DNA of 64,000 bases from Corydoras sp. C115 (GCA_019802505.1 JAFMOC010000159.1:741501-805500); one strand, 5' to 3'; shown: positions 46,841-56,218, numbered from the stretch's first letter. Numbers and translations are program-made. The notes: generated from the letters alone by a model not told the origin.

Positions 46841-46964
46841 GTGTGGGGAAAGAATGTGGCTCAGGAAACGGAGAGGACGAAGAAGGCATGAACCATATTT
46901 CCAAGATGATCAGCAGAACCTGAAGCTGATGAAGATCAAAGACCAGCAGATAAACATGGTTTAG
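39271..46964 (+). CDS. ankef1: ankyrin repeat and EF-hand protein, tandem copy A
   Basis: Exons 39271-39625, 39718-39917, 40061-40210, 40898-41021, 42068-42872, 44952-45178, 45277-45383 and 45646-45753 join in consistent phase to 692 codons without a stop; a ninth exon probably starts at 46841. The order is N-terminal ankyrin repeats (exons 1-4), the conserved block NPNPLWALKLHDW, an EF-hand-like helical region (exon 5), a PLPICTYPPEDMDRR / GGPPEFMIETYQ block, then further ankyrin repeats (exons 5-7). This is the architecture of vertebrate ANKEF1 (ANKRD5). ATG 39271 is chosen because it directly follows a splice-like TGTCTGCAG and matches copy B. The molecular role is not well established in the family. 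A near-identical copy lies 19 kb downstream. Confidence 0.88.
39718..39917 (+). CDS. ankef1: ankef1 copy A exon 2
   Basis: It starts after GACGCAG and ends CTG|GTTAGT. It encodes VLFYCIAPTNRHLKCLQLAL through EDMCNYMLERGADPNATDL, matching the GVLFYCI...RH motif of ANKEF1. Confidence 0.88.
40010..40059. repeat. (GT)n at ankef1 A exon 3 acceptor
   Basis: Ends directly in TAG|GTAACAGG; in copy B the tract is about 16 bases. Confidence 0.9.
40061..40210 (+). CDS. ankef1: ankef1 copy A exon 3
   Basis: Exactly 50 codons, phase 0. VTGRTALMEASRSGSV begins an ankyrin repeat that ends NAAHFAAQCGNFK. The acceptor is TAG at the end of a (GT)n microsatellite. Confidence 0.86.
40452..40494. repeat. (ATT)n microsatellite
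   Basis: Flanks the shared SINE on its left; a second tract lies at 40841-40878. Confidence 0.88.
40495..40842 (+). repeat. DANA-like SINE in ankef1 A intron 3
   Basis: Followed by an ATT repeat and the exon 4 acceptor exactly as at 60138-60484 in copy B. Confidence 0.85.
40898..41021 (+). CDS. ankef1: ankef1 copy A exon 4
   Basis: 41 codons plus one base after GATCAG. LLCLLSAYAVDLTVVALDGN and SPLHLAAAGG form an ankyrin repeat. The intron before it holds a SINE and an ATT microsatellite shared with copy B. Confidence 0.86.
41396..41775. repeat. SINE tail fragment and full + copy
   Basis: 41396-41435 is a minus tail; 41441-41775 is a + copy. Intron 4 of ankef1 A; absent from copy B. Confidence 0.78.
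42068..42872 (+). CDS. ankef1: ankef1 copy A exon 5 (EF-hand region)
   Basis: The largest exon, 805 bases. It carries CDPKLKNQKDLIPRQLAKDG, VENPNPLWALKLHDW, an EF-hand-like segment (LRKTFKLQENNANSVSV... LISSFDSDVINLDEFFVGLK), basic KAGKGKKVAKF, and the start of the second ankyrin set (DPFYKTPLMTACSIGSYKMA). The loop DSDVINLDEF keeps acidic residues, but calcium binding is not certain. Confidence 0.9.
43137..43428 (-). repeat. DANA-like SINE lacking its tail
   Basis: Minus copy in ankef1 A intron 5. Confidence 0.78.
43636..44712 (+). repeat. DANA-like SINE split by a LINE
   Basis: 5' half at 43636-43800, 3' half at 44525-44712; the break is in GTCAAT|TGAGTTCTCC. Confidence 0.85.
43801..44523 (+). 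mobile_element. 5'-truncated LINE (L2-like), with ORF end
   Basis: Open frame 43802-44359 encodes the end of a non-LTR reverse transcriptase ORF (SRLDYCNSLLYGLP, QNSAARIITRTPSHHHISPV, LHWLPVTQRIHYKILLLTFK, APRLWNALPPDLRKLDSISR). It ends in a 3' UTR and (ATT)n tail. It split a SINE whose halves lie at 43636-43800 and 44525-44712. Confidence 0.8.
44952..45178 (+). CDS. ankef1: ankef1 copy A exon 6
   Basis: 227 bases from CTCCTCAG to CAAG|GTAGAG. It encodes ADVHASDNYFWTPLHHAAHS, VDLLLKCGAAVDALSLNG and VDRLLQSGADVKIQNKQ, two or three ankyrin repeats. Confidence 0.88.
45277..45383 (+). CDS. ankef1: ankef1 copy A exon 7
   Basis: It follows CATACAG. It encodes QNCLDLAQLYGDQRIVEMIQ and then a Lys/Asn-rich end. 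The donor AAT|GTGAGT is phase 0 and fits exon 8; reading through instead stops at 45452. Confidence 0.75.
45646..45753 (+). CDS. ankef1: ankef1 copy A putative exon 8
   Basis: 36 codons between TTTTGTAG and ACC|GTGAGT, phase 0 at both ends: FLCFAPNLHEKIMMLKENII then a Thr/Pro-rich end. Supported by splice sites and frame only; I see no clear homology. Confidence 0.5.
45800..46150. other. unclassified, repeat-like
   Basis: TAGTATTCAACC near 45,930 and TTATTATTCAACCCC near 46,070 look like paired transposon ends, but I cannot name the family. Confidence 0.3.
46157..46506 (+). repeat. DANA-like SINE, near full length
   Basis: Lacks CCAAAAAC in the body. Confidence 0.82.
46560..46675 (+). repeat. 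3'-end repeat, partial copy
   Basis: Keeps CAAGGTTTCTTCTT and GCTGCTTTGTGACAATG, with internal poly-A/poly-T expansion. Confidence 0.45.
46769..46838. repeat. (GT)n at ankef1 A terminal exon acceptor
   Basis: About 34 units ending in TGCAG. Confidence 0.9.
46841..46964 (+). CDS. ankef1: ankef1 copy A putative terminal exon
   Basis: A (GT)n tract runs directly into TGCAG and this segment. In phase 0 it gives a short end (VWGKNVAQETERTKKA, stop). In another frame it runs to 46964 with MWLRKRRGRRRHEPYF, which resembles the basic C-terminus of ANKEF1. The frame is unresolved. A diverged second copy follows at about 47026. Confidence 0.4.
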
Positions 46965-47025
46965 AAGAAAGACATCCAGCATTTAGAGTTTTATCATCTT
47001 GCTTCATAAAGTGTTTCTGTGTGTA

Positions 47026-47110
47026 GTTGTGGGGAAGGGATATGGTTCAGGAAACGGAGAGGAATCATTTTTAAGGCTGAAGATCAGTAGGATCTAAAGA
47101 TGATAAAGCT
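47026..47110 (+). pseudogene. diverged duplicate of the ankef1 terminal exon
   Basis: After TGTGTAG the sequence repeats most of 46841-46890 (TGTGGGGAAGGGATATGG, then CAGGAAACGGAGAGG), then diverges and hits stops. It looks like an internal duplication of the last exon. Confidence 0.45.
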
Positions 47111-47298
47111 TACGCCTGTTACAAAAATGATGAGTTGATAATCAATATCTCTATATCCAGTATATAAATATAAAATGTGACTTACACACTCATATGAAAG
47201 CGTTTACAGTTCCTGTGAGGGGAGAGAGGTAGTTTTGGTGTTGCCATCCGTTCTAAATGTTGCGTCCCGTATTGAAACAACACTAAATTGAAACAACT

Positions 47299-48130
47299 TG
47301 TAGCTCCCTCCGATTTAAAGTCAACAGCACAAATGTTAAACAGCACAAATATTCTTGCCAATACTGATTAGGTTTATTCTTGAGTTTGCAGTTTAACTTT
47401 GTACATAACCTTACACCCAACCGTAAGAACTGTAACATAAATCACATAAACAAATATACAATGAGCAATTTCTACATTGTAAACTCTTAATCTTAAGAAT
47501 GACCCTTTGCTGGTTTAACCACACGAATTTACATCTTGATTTAGAACCGTATTACATTCATTCATTCATTATCTCCCGCTTTATCCTCTATTAGGGTCGT
47601 GGGTGGGTTCCCCATGCCCATCCAGGGGAGAACGTCTCGGGCACAGGGCGCCAATCCATTGCTGGGCACACACTCACTCACACAGACACACTATATGGGG
47701 CAATTTGGAGAACTCAATTGACTTGATCCATGTTTTTGGACTGTGGGAGGAAACCGGAGAACCTGGAGGAAACCCACGCAGACACGGGGAGAACATGGAA
47801 ACTGCACCCAGATGGGAATTCGAACCGGAAATCCCTAGCGCTGAGAGGCGAACGTGCTAACCACTATGCCACCGTGCCGCCTACCGTATTACATATCAAT
47901 TCTTAATACTAGAAAAGGTAATAAACTTTACTTAAACATAATTGGTATATCAACAGAACAAACCTCATTGTGCATAAATATCAAAGAGAGCTCTAGTTTT
48001 ACGTCACGTCTCGTCTCCCCCTGGCTCCTCTAATCTAACAATAACACTTTAAATCTAAAATCTAACGTTCTTCCAAATACTGACGCTGGTCACAAGACTC
48101 CCGCCTTGTAAAACTGTCCACTACACGATA
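47299..48130 (-). mobile_element. solo BEL/Pao LTR interrupted by a SINE
   Basis: The reverse complement matches 23070-23521 over several hundred bases. It begins TGTAGCTCCC on the + strand, which is the CA end. No gag or pol is attached. A SINE at 47556-47882 splits it and duplicates ACCGTATTAC. The far edge near 48130 is approximate, and I found no target duplication for the LTR itself. Confidence 0.65.
47556..47882 (-). repeat. DANA-like SINE inside the solo BEL/Pao LTR
   Basis: Flanked by ACCGTATTAC (47546-47555, 47883-47892). Confidence 0.87.
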
Positions 48131-48168
48131 CACCACCTCGGCATCCGAAAAGATAAATTACTAATATG

Positions 48169-48571
48169 TAAGGGTGAGCTGCAATATTCGCTGATTCGAC
48201 GATTCGATTCGGAGAACCGTAGTCGACTATGAACCTCATAGTCAAATGTGCAATTTTGACCACTTGGGGGTGCCCATGGCTGCTGCTAAGCATTAGTTTT
48301 TACATGAAATGTCTTTGTTTTCATTATATATATAGCCTTTTGTCAAATAAAATCATCCTAATTTCTAGAAAAAAAAGAAAAAAAAACAAAAAAAAAGGAT
48401 TTCTTTTGTTAGAAAAACAAGTAAAATATTTTTTTTTAAATCTTTTTTAAAAACTACGCTTATAGCGCCATCTCGTGGTAAAATTTTAACTGCTTCGACT
48501 ATCAGTCGACTATAGGGAAAATCTGACGAATCAGATTCGACTATGAAAATCTTTAGTTGAATACACCCCTA
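48169..48571 (+). mobile_element. hAT-type MITE, copy 3 (403 bp)
   Basis: TAAGGGTG ... CACCCCTA, exact 8-bp duplication CTAATATG (48161-48168, 48572-48579). Same orientation as copy 2. Confidence 0.87.
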
Positions 48572-48775
48572 CTAATATGCTTATTTTAATAGAATATTGG
48601 GGTTTGATAAATTGCTTATGATGTCGAATTTTTTAAGTCAAATGATTGATCATTTATTTAATATAGTAGCATTAGATAATATAAATTTTATATATGGACA
48701 TTAATAGAATGAATCATATTAATAGATTTAGTAATAAATAAATAAAAAATACGGAAAATAAGGAAATAAGGAAAA

Positions 48776-48867
48776 TGGGTTTCCTCCGGGTTCTCTGGTT
48801 TCCTCCCACAGTCCAAAAACATGGATTTAAGGTCAATTGAATGCTCTAAATTGCCCCATATAGTGTG
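48776..48867 (+). repeat. DANA-like SINE body fragment
   Basis: From GGGTTTCCTCC to CCATATAGTGTG, cut by the LTR-like segment. Confidence 0.65.
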
Positions 48868-49388
48868 TGTTAAGATTCTGGTTGTGGACCATGCTTTTGG
48901 ACTCTTTTTACCTGTAGCCTCCTGCTGGCTGGACTAGACATTTTCCTTTTTTTTTGTTTGTTTTGTTTTGTTCCACCATGTGCTTTTGCTTGGTGGTCAT
49001 GGCTCAGAGGAGACGTGGTGGGCATCTCTTCATTTCATTTCTAAAAGGTGGCAACCCCAGAGTGTAAGAAGTGCTAGGCCACTTCGCCTTTCTGTTTCTG
49101 TTTTTTGTTTTACAATTCATTAACTCATTATCATTTTCCTTTGCCTCGTTTGAGTTAATTAGCTATGGGACTTTTATTAGTCATGTGATCAGTTTTTGTT
49201 CTTTATTTCTCCTGTTCACTGATTCTTTGCAAGAGCATCAGTATTATGTAATGCCTTGTCCAGTACCCATGCTTGTAAAGAGATTCTCATTCCTATTTAA
49301 ATAAACCTTTTTAATTTAACTTGCTTCCTGGCTCCATCCATCCTGGCTCCATCACGCACTTAAACCGGGACCGGCAGCGACCGTGACA
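48868..49388 (+). mobile_element. LTR-like segment
   Basis: It starts TGTTAAGATTC and ends CGACCGTGACA, with ATTTAAATAAACC near the end, resembling the LTR at 18711. It cuts a SINE fragment on its left. No matching 5-bp duplication is visible. Confidence 0.4.
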
Positions 49389-49438
49389 GACGGAGAACCT
49401 TCATTAAATTGCTAGAAAAAGTATATAACTGGTATATA

Positions 49439-49980
49439 CGAGGGTTGGAACTTAATTAGTGGCAACTATTTATTCACAATGATACAAAAGTGTTACATGT
49501 TTGCACCTGTTATTGTCCTTCAAAGTCGTCACCAGCGTTGTGTAGAACCCGTTGCCAGCGATGTGGAAGGCGTAGTATACCGTTAGCAGAGCCTGTTCTG
49601 TTAATGGTGCGAATGGAGCGGTCTACTGCCTGTCCAATCTCTGGAACAGTTCTGACGCGAATGCCACGAAGTGGTTCCTTCATCTTCAAAATCAAATCAA
49701 AGTCACAAGGACTTAAGTCCGGGGAGTATGGTGGAGGGTACAGTACTTCGTGGCATTCGTTTCAGAACTGTTCCAGAGATTGGACAGGCCGTATACTGCT
49801 CCATTCGCACCATCAACAGAACAGGCTCTGCTAACGGAATACTACACCTTCCACATCGCTGGCAACGGGTTCTACACAACGCTGGTGACTACTTTGAAGG
49901 ACAGTAACAGGTGCAAACGTGTAACGTCTTTTGTATCGGTTGTGAATAAATGGTTGCCACTATTTAAGTTCCAACCCTCG
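49439..49980. mobile_element. palindromic mariner-derived element
   Basis: The outer ends CGAGGGTTGGAACTTAA and its reverse complement are flanked by TA on both sides. The arms 49439-49671 and 49746-49980 are inverted copies of each other around a 74-bp loop. Each arm encodes the C-terminal end of a mariner-type transposase (LPHRWQRVLHNAGD). The left arm plus loop, read on the minus strand, also gives PPPYSPDLSPCDFDLI, the segment holding the last catalytic Asp. Confidence 0.85.
49510..49737 (-). pseudogene. mariner transposase C-terminal fragment
   Basis: Minus-strand open frame with YSPDLSPCDFDLI, then MKEPLRGIR, INRTGSANGI and LPHRWQRVLHNAGDDFEGQ before a stop. Only the last quarter of a transposase is present, so it cannot be active. 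Confidence 0.8.
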
Positions 49981-49989
49981 TAATTACTG

Positions 49990-50395
49990 AAAGTCAATGG
50001 GCTCTTATTTTAAACATGGTGCACTCCTCGTCCATTTTCTGTCTTGTTCTTGTGCAAGGCGGTCACATTTTTTCTCGCTCCTCGATCCCTTATCAAACCC
50101 TGTTTGGCTTCTCTGTCTTGTCTCATCTGCAGGGACTCTTTTAGTAACTGCTCTTTGCAATAAGAAACTCATGGAATTGATTAAATGGTGGTGGAGGTGG
50201 CATGTTGTGTGTCTGGTTTTATTTTCCATTGAAAATGTACTTGGATTTATGATTACGAGGTTTCAGCTGATTGGATTAGGGGTTGTTCTGGTATATCGGG
50301 AATTATAAGTGTTTGGTCAGCTGTCCAGTGTCCCTTCAAGCTGCCCAATATGACTGATGTGATGGGCAGAGCTGTTGGAACTCAGACTGTGACAG
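49990..50395. other. no recognised feature
   Basis: A 103-codon open frame at 49997-50308 has no family signature and no splice context. Confidence 0.5.
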
Positions 50396-50399
50396 TTAA

Positions 50400-50842
50400 T
50401 CCATCCATCCATCCATTATCTTCTGCTTTATCCTCTATTAGGGTCGCTGGGGGGTTCCCCATGCCCATCCAGGGGAGAACGTCTCGGGGGCTGGGCAATT
50501 TGGAGAACTCAATTGACTTGATTCAAGTTTTTGGACTGTGGGAGGAAACCGGAGAACCCGGAGGAAACCCACGCGGACTATAGCACGGTTGCTATAGCAG
50601 AACACTATCACTTCGGAGTGAGAGAGTGAGGTTCCCCCCAAAATTATCCATGCATCCATCCATGCATTATCTTCTGCTTTATCCTTTACTAGGGTCGCGG
50701 GGGATGGGGTTCCCCATGAACCCAGAGGAAACCCACGCGGACACGGGGAACACATGGAAACTCTACCCAGATTGGGATTCGAACCGGGAATCCCTAGTGC
50801 TGAGAGGAGAACGTGAAAACCACTAAGCCACCGTGCCGCCCT
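50400..50842 (-). repeat. two deleted DANA-like SINEs
   Basis: 50400-50580 lacks middle and head; 50650-50842 lacks the middle. Confidence 0.72.
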
Positions 50843-50844
50843 GT

Positions 50845-51470
50845 GACAATCACAACATGAAAACCATCTTGGAGAAGTTTTTGGTGTTGCAAACGAAACT
50901 TTGGAGAAGAGGTTTTAGAAGGATTCATGCTAAAACTATGCGAGCCTCCTCCTAAACAAAATGTCTTATTTCTGTATTGGCCCCGTGTTATCGGAACTTA
51001 GCCTTCAGGGGAGGCAAGTTGTTGACGGAGAAACCTCCCCCAGAAGAACCGTCACTATGGAGTGCTAATACCTAAATTCTGTTTCAAGGATGCTGCTGTG
51101 CTGCTGTGACATCTGTGAACTGAAATCACAGACTCCACCCCCCTTTGAACACACCTTTTACTGCTTACTTACCCGGTCCGGCAAGATGAACCTGAGCGTT
51201 TTTTTCAGGTTCCTAAACTGTGCTTTTTTTATTCTGTGGCTGTTTTTTTATTACATCTTTTCCTTTATCTCTGTATTTACATCTGCTCTTTCTCACTTTT
51301 TTGAATTACCCCACTGTGGGACTATTAAATAAAGATATCATCATATGTGCTAGGCACTGTATTACAATTTTGTCACCGCTATGACAAAATCACCCTCATC
51401 ACCCTCCTCCACCCTCTTTATCATTTCCAGCTCCTTGTCCTCCCGAATATTACCTGCACCTGCCCTGGCA
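50845..51470. other. no gene; possible LINE 3' end
   Basis: TGTGGGACTATTAAATAAAG near 51,320 resembles a LINE 3' end. The rest is not classified. Confidence 0.35.
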
Positions 51471-51472
51471 AC

Positions 51473-51838
51473 ATCCATCCATTATCTTCCGCTTATCCAT
51501 TATCTTTCCTATATAGGGTTGTGCGGGGTGGGGGGGGGGTGTGCATGCCCATCCAGGGGAGAACGTTTCGGGCGCTGGGCAGATAGACCCAGGACAGGGT
51601 GCCAATCTATTGCTGGGCACACACTCACTCACACGGACACGCACACAGACACAGTCTATATGGGGCAATTTGGAGAACCCAATTGACTTGATCCATGTTT
51701 TTGGACTGTGGGACGAAACTGGAGGAAAATCCACGCGGACACGGGGAGAACATGGAAACTCCACCCAGATTGGGATTCGAACCGGGAATCCCTAGTGCTG
51801 AGAGGAGAACATGCTAACCACTAAGCCCCCGTGCCGCC
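51473..51838 (-). repeat. DANA-like SINE
   Basis: Minus copy with a duplicated tail motif (TTATCTTCCGC, TTATCTTTCC). Confidence 0.8.
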
Positions 51839-52189
51839 GCTCCTGCAACTTGTTTCCCTAATTAATGCTATCTTTCCTCTCTATAAAAAGGCCGTTTGCT
51901 TTCATCTCGGGATGCTATTATGTCCAGGTCGCATGTACTTTTGTCCCTCACTGCATCAGTAGACAGTATCCACCTGTTTTGTGTTTTCAGTGATCGTGTT
52001 GGAGAGGAATCGGGGATTTCAGCACACCCCCTCGGTTTACCGGTGTGATGATCGCAGTGGGATGCACAGTTTTTCGTTTACTGCTCCTTGTCACCTTGGT
52101 TTGGTGGTTTCTAAGGACAAGGTTGCAACCCGGTTTGTGTTAATTATGAGGATTGTACATTTAACGGGTACTGATTGCACTTGTTGTTG

Positions 52190-52640
52190 GTTCATTTCCC
52201 AGAGGGAGTGTGACAAATTTAAGATGGTGCATAGATTACATTACACAAACTGTAGGCTTACTGTAGATATTTCCGGGAACACCTGATGCGTGCCCCAGAT
52301 GTGCACTCTTTGCATTCTTTCACATATGTTTTGGTCCTGCTCTGAATTATCTCTCTATGGTCTGCAATTTTTGAAACACTAAGCCAGGCCTTGGAAATTA
52401 CTCTGGCTCCATGTCCATGGCATTGTTTGGGGTTGCTGTGGATCACCGTTTGCGATCTGCAAGGCAACGAGTAATAGCCTTTATTACTCTGCTCGCCTGG
52501 CGTGCTATTCTTCTGAAATGGTAGCTTTCCTCACCAACCACATATAATATGTGGCTACAGGAGCTCCTGAACAATCAAAGACTGGAAAAACTGAAAGCTT
52601 AGAGGTTAGAAGTGTCTGCCACTTTTTATCAATCTTGGTC
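52190..52640 (+). repeat. L1/Tx1-type LINE remnant
   Basis: Broken frames include KFKMVHRLHYTNCRL, IFETLSQALEITL and a WLQELL-like end, resembling the RT-ORF C-terminus of fish L1-type elements. Several stops and shifts. Confidence 0.5.
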
Positions 52641-52723
52641 ACCTGAACTCAATGCTATAGAAGAACACTATCACTTCGGAGTGAGAGAGTGAGGTCCCCC
52701 CCCCCCCCCCCTCCAAAATTATT

Positions 52724-53083
52724 ATCCATCCATCCATCCATCCATTATGTTTAACTTTATCCAATATCAGGGTCGTGGGGGGTTCCCCATGCCCATCCAT
52801 GGGATAACATTTCGGGTGCTGGGCAGATACAGCCAGGACAGGGCGCCAATCTATCGCTGGACACACACACACACACACACAAACACACTCTATATGGGGC
52901 AATTTGGAGCATTCAATTGACATTGATCCATGTTTTTGGACTGTGGGAGAACACCAGAGAACCCAGAGGAAATCCACACGGACACGGGGAGAGCATGAAA
53001 ACTCCACTCAGATGGGGATTAGAACCGGAAATCCCTAGTCCTGAGAGGAGAACATGCTAACCACTAAGCCACCGTGCCGCCCC
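52724..53083 (-). repeat. DANA-like SINE, full length
   Basis: Minus copy. Confidence 0.82.
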
Positions 53084-53212
53084 AAAAATATTATTTATTA
53101 TGTTTTTTATTGCTATTAAAATTATTCATGTAATCATTAATTAATTTATTTAATTATATTTAATTATATTATTTAATTATATAATATAATTAAATATATT
53201 TAATTATATACC

Positions 53213-53349
53213 ATCTACTATGGTCATGGTAGGTGGGTTCCCCATGTCCACCCAGAGGAGAACTCCTTGGGCGCTGGGCAGATACACCCAGGACAGAGCA
53301 CCAATCTATCACTGGGCTCACACTCGCTCACACAGACACACACTATACA
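53213..53349 (-). repeat. DANA-like SINE, 3' part
   Basis: Broken by the solo LTR at 53350. Confidence 0.65.
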
Positions 53350-53747
53350 TGTTACGATCGGGCGGCGCAGTCCGTCCGATGGTGGCGCAGCGCGGTGCGG
53401 TTTAATAAGCGAGTCAGGCAACCAGGTAAACAAACAAAGTGGGGTTTTAATGCAGAAAAACAGCGGGAACGCCGCTGAAGGCACGGCGGAACGTGCCGGG
53501 AGCAAAATCCAAAACCAATAAACAAATAAATAACTGAACAAAACCACTCCGATCAACGAAACATCCGACGTCACGACAATATATACAGCAGTATACATGT
53601 ACATACACATACAATGCTGGCCTGCTGACTCAAGGTGCATGCGCGCTTTAAGTGTAGTCAGCAGGCCACATGTGATCAGGTAGGACCCAATCCCAGCTCA
53701 AGGCGATGGGCCCTACCTACGGGAACCCTAGCACTCCCAACCTGACA
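53350..53747 (-). mobile_element. solo LTR with 5-bp target duplication
   Basis: TGTTACGATC ... AACCTGACA, flanked by ATACA at 53345-53349 and 53748-53752. It is inserted inside a truncated minus-strand SINE (53213-53349). It is GC-rich with CATTAAAAC on the minus strand. Confidence 0.75.
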
Positions 53748-54000
53748 ATACAGGGAATTATAGAATTTTTTGTGTTGTCTTCCCTCTATTAAATATCATG
53801 TTTATAAAATAGCAGTTTATTTTATTTTGTATATACAGATTTAATTTTTTTTTCTATTCATTTTTTTTTCATTCTATAAGGTACTTCTCATAATAGATAT
53901 ATTAGATGTATGTTTTTAACTTTCCCAATTACTTTTGCTGCTAAGAACGTGAATTTTCCCTTTGTGAGACCAACAAAGGATTATCTTATCTTATATTTAA

Positions 54001-54575
54001 AGCAGCCGATTGACCTTGAATCCATGTTTTTGGACTGTGGGAGGAAACTGGAGAACCCGGAGGAAACCCACACAGACACGGGGAGAACATGGAAACTCCA
54101 CCCAGATTGGTATTCCAAGCTGGATCCCTAGCAAAAAGTGTTTTGATGATTAAAGTCTATTTATCTTTGTATTAATTATTAATTTGTCATTGTAATCATC
54201 ATCCGGGGCGGCACGGTGACTCAGTGGTTAGCACGTTCACCTCTCAGCACTGGGATTCCCGGTTCGAATCCCCATCTGGGTGGAGTTTTCATGTTCTCCC
54301 CGTGTCCGAATGGGTTTCCTCCGGGATCTCCGGTTTCCTCCCACAGTACAAAAACATGGATTCAAGGTAAAATGAATACTCTAAATTGCCCCATATAGTG
54401 TGTGTTTGTGTGCATATCTGTGTGAGTGAGTGTACCCAGTGATAGATTGGCATTGTCCTGGGTGTATCTCCCCAGCGCCCAAAAAGTTCTCCCCTGGATG
54501 GGCATGGGGAACCCCCTCCACCCCATCATGACACCAGGAGAGGATTAAGCAGAAAATAATGAATTAATTAATGAA
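54001..54575. repeat. SINE 5' half (-) and full SINE (+)
   Basis: 54001-54133 minus fragment; 54208-54575 full + copy. Confidence 0.78.
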
Positions 54576-54880
54576 TAATGAATAAATGAATAATTGTCAT
54601 CTGGTTTCTAAAAGTCATCTGACTTTAATAAACACAAGTTTTTTCATTGAAACTGAACTGAACAGAGACACATCAATGAGAGAACTGAACTTTGACTTCC
54701 TGGAGATTGACCTTCTTTAACATCAGTGATGATGAGAGCAGGGGTGTCGTTAGAGCTGGGCTTTCGGGGTTATAGCCCCGGTTGTTTTGTCAGTAGCCCA
54801 GGATCAAATGAGCAGCTTTCTCTGCAGCCTCTCCTCCAACACCAAATGATGGAGTCACTGTCAGCTGTTTGTGCTTCTAA

Positions 54881-54882
<2 letters not shown>

Positions 54883-54968
<86 letters not shown>
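54883..54968. repeat. (TG)n(AG)n compound microsatellite
   Basis: Inside hAT copy 2; hAT copy 1 has only a short CACACACACAGAG there. Confidence 0.9.
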
Positions 54969-54973
<5 letters not shown>

Positions 54974-55167
54974 CCGATATTTTCACCAATATAGGGAGTA
55001 AAGTTACCGTAATAACTGTATGTTATTTTCTCAGCTTTCAAAAAACCGTCAGAATTTTTCCGAAGGCGCAAACTGAGTTACGGTATTTCAAAGAAAAAAA
55101 ACTGTCATCTGACTCGTTAAACGAATTCGTTCTTTTTTGCCGAAACTCAGGTTCCTTTATTAAAACA

Positions 55168-55608
55168 TTCATTCATTCATTATCTCCCACTTTATCCTCT
55201 ATTAGGGTCGCCATGCCCATCCAGGGGAGAACGTCTCGGGCGCTGGGCAGATACACCCAGGACAGGGCGCCAATCCATCGCTGGGCACACACTCACTCAC
55301 ACAGACACACTCTATATGGAACAATTTTGAGAATTCAATTGACTTGATCCATGTTTTTGGAATGTGGGAGGAAACCGGAGAACCCGGAGGAAACCCACGC
55401 AGACACGGGGAGAACATGGAAACTCCACCCAGATGGGGATTCGAACCAGGATTCCCTAGTGCTGAGAGGCGAACGTGCTAACCACTAAGCCACCTGTCCT
55501 AGGTTTATCTGCCCAGCGCCCGAGACGTTCTTCCCTGGATGGGCATGGGGAACCTCACCGCGACCCTAATAGAGGATAAAGCGGGAGATAATGAATGAAT
55601 GAATGAAT
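55168..55608. repeat. head-adjacent SINE pair in hAT copy 2
   Basis: 55168-55492 full minus copy; 55493-55608 + 3' part directly attached. Confidence 0.8.
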
Positions 55609-56095
55609 AATAAATGACCAAACAAAATGAATGTAACAGCAGTTTGAAAAATGGATAAATACACTCATGAGAAGGGACTTTTTAAAGAGGAATAAGGGAT
55701 CTGGGCTAAAGGCCCTGATGTTTCAAAACCCTAAAAACGCCCCTGGATGAGAGTCAGAGATGGAAAGATGAAATGGGTTATAAGATTCTGTTAGTGAATG
55801 TTGTTCCTGTGCGAAAGCGAAAGAGCAAAAGCCATGGAAGCTTCCAGGCCGTTGAGGGACACAATGGAACAGTAAATCAGTTGCTGTTGGTTACCATAGA
55901 GACGCAGCGCCACTCACTCCAGCACAGCGCGCTGATCAGCACGAAGAAAACTCACCATGCTCTCAAATCTATAAAAGAAAGAGCTGAGATAGTTTCATTT
56001 CCACCACCAACCACCAGGTGGACAGTGAGCTCCAGCCCCTCTGTCTGCAGAACGTTAAAGAAGCGCTTCGTTTACTGTCGTGTAGTTTAAGGTAA

Positions 56096-56096
<1 letters not shown>

Positions 56097-56154
<58 letters not shown>

Positions 56155-56167
56155 AGAAAGGTATGTG

Positions 56168-56218
<51 letters not shown>

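Larger units (their letters stand above)
54739..55745 (+). mobile_element. nonautonomous hAT element, copy 2 (1007 bp)
   Basis: CAGGGGTGTCGTTAGA ... AACGCCCCTG, exact 8-bp duplication GATGAGAG (54731-54738, 55746-55753). The interior is homologous to the inverted copy at 9459. It has gained a (TG)n(AG)n tract and its own SINE at 55168-55492. Confidence 0.8.

Noticed and set aside
53224..53640. 138-codon minus frame
   Set aside because: It crosses a solo LTR and a SINE.
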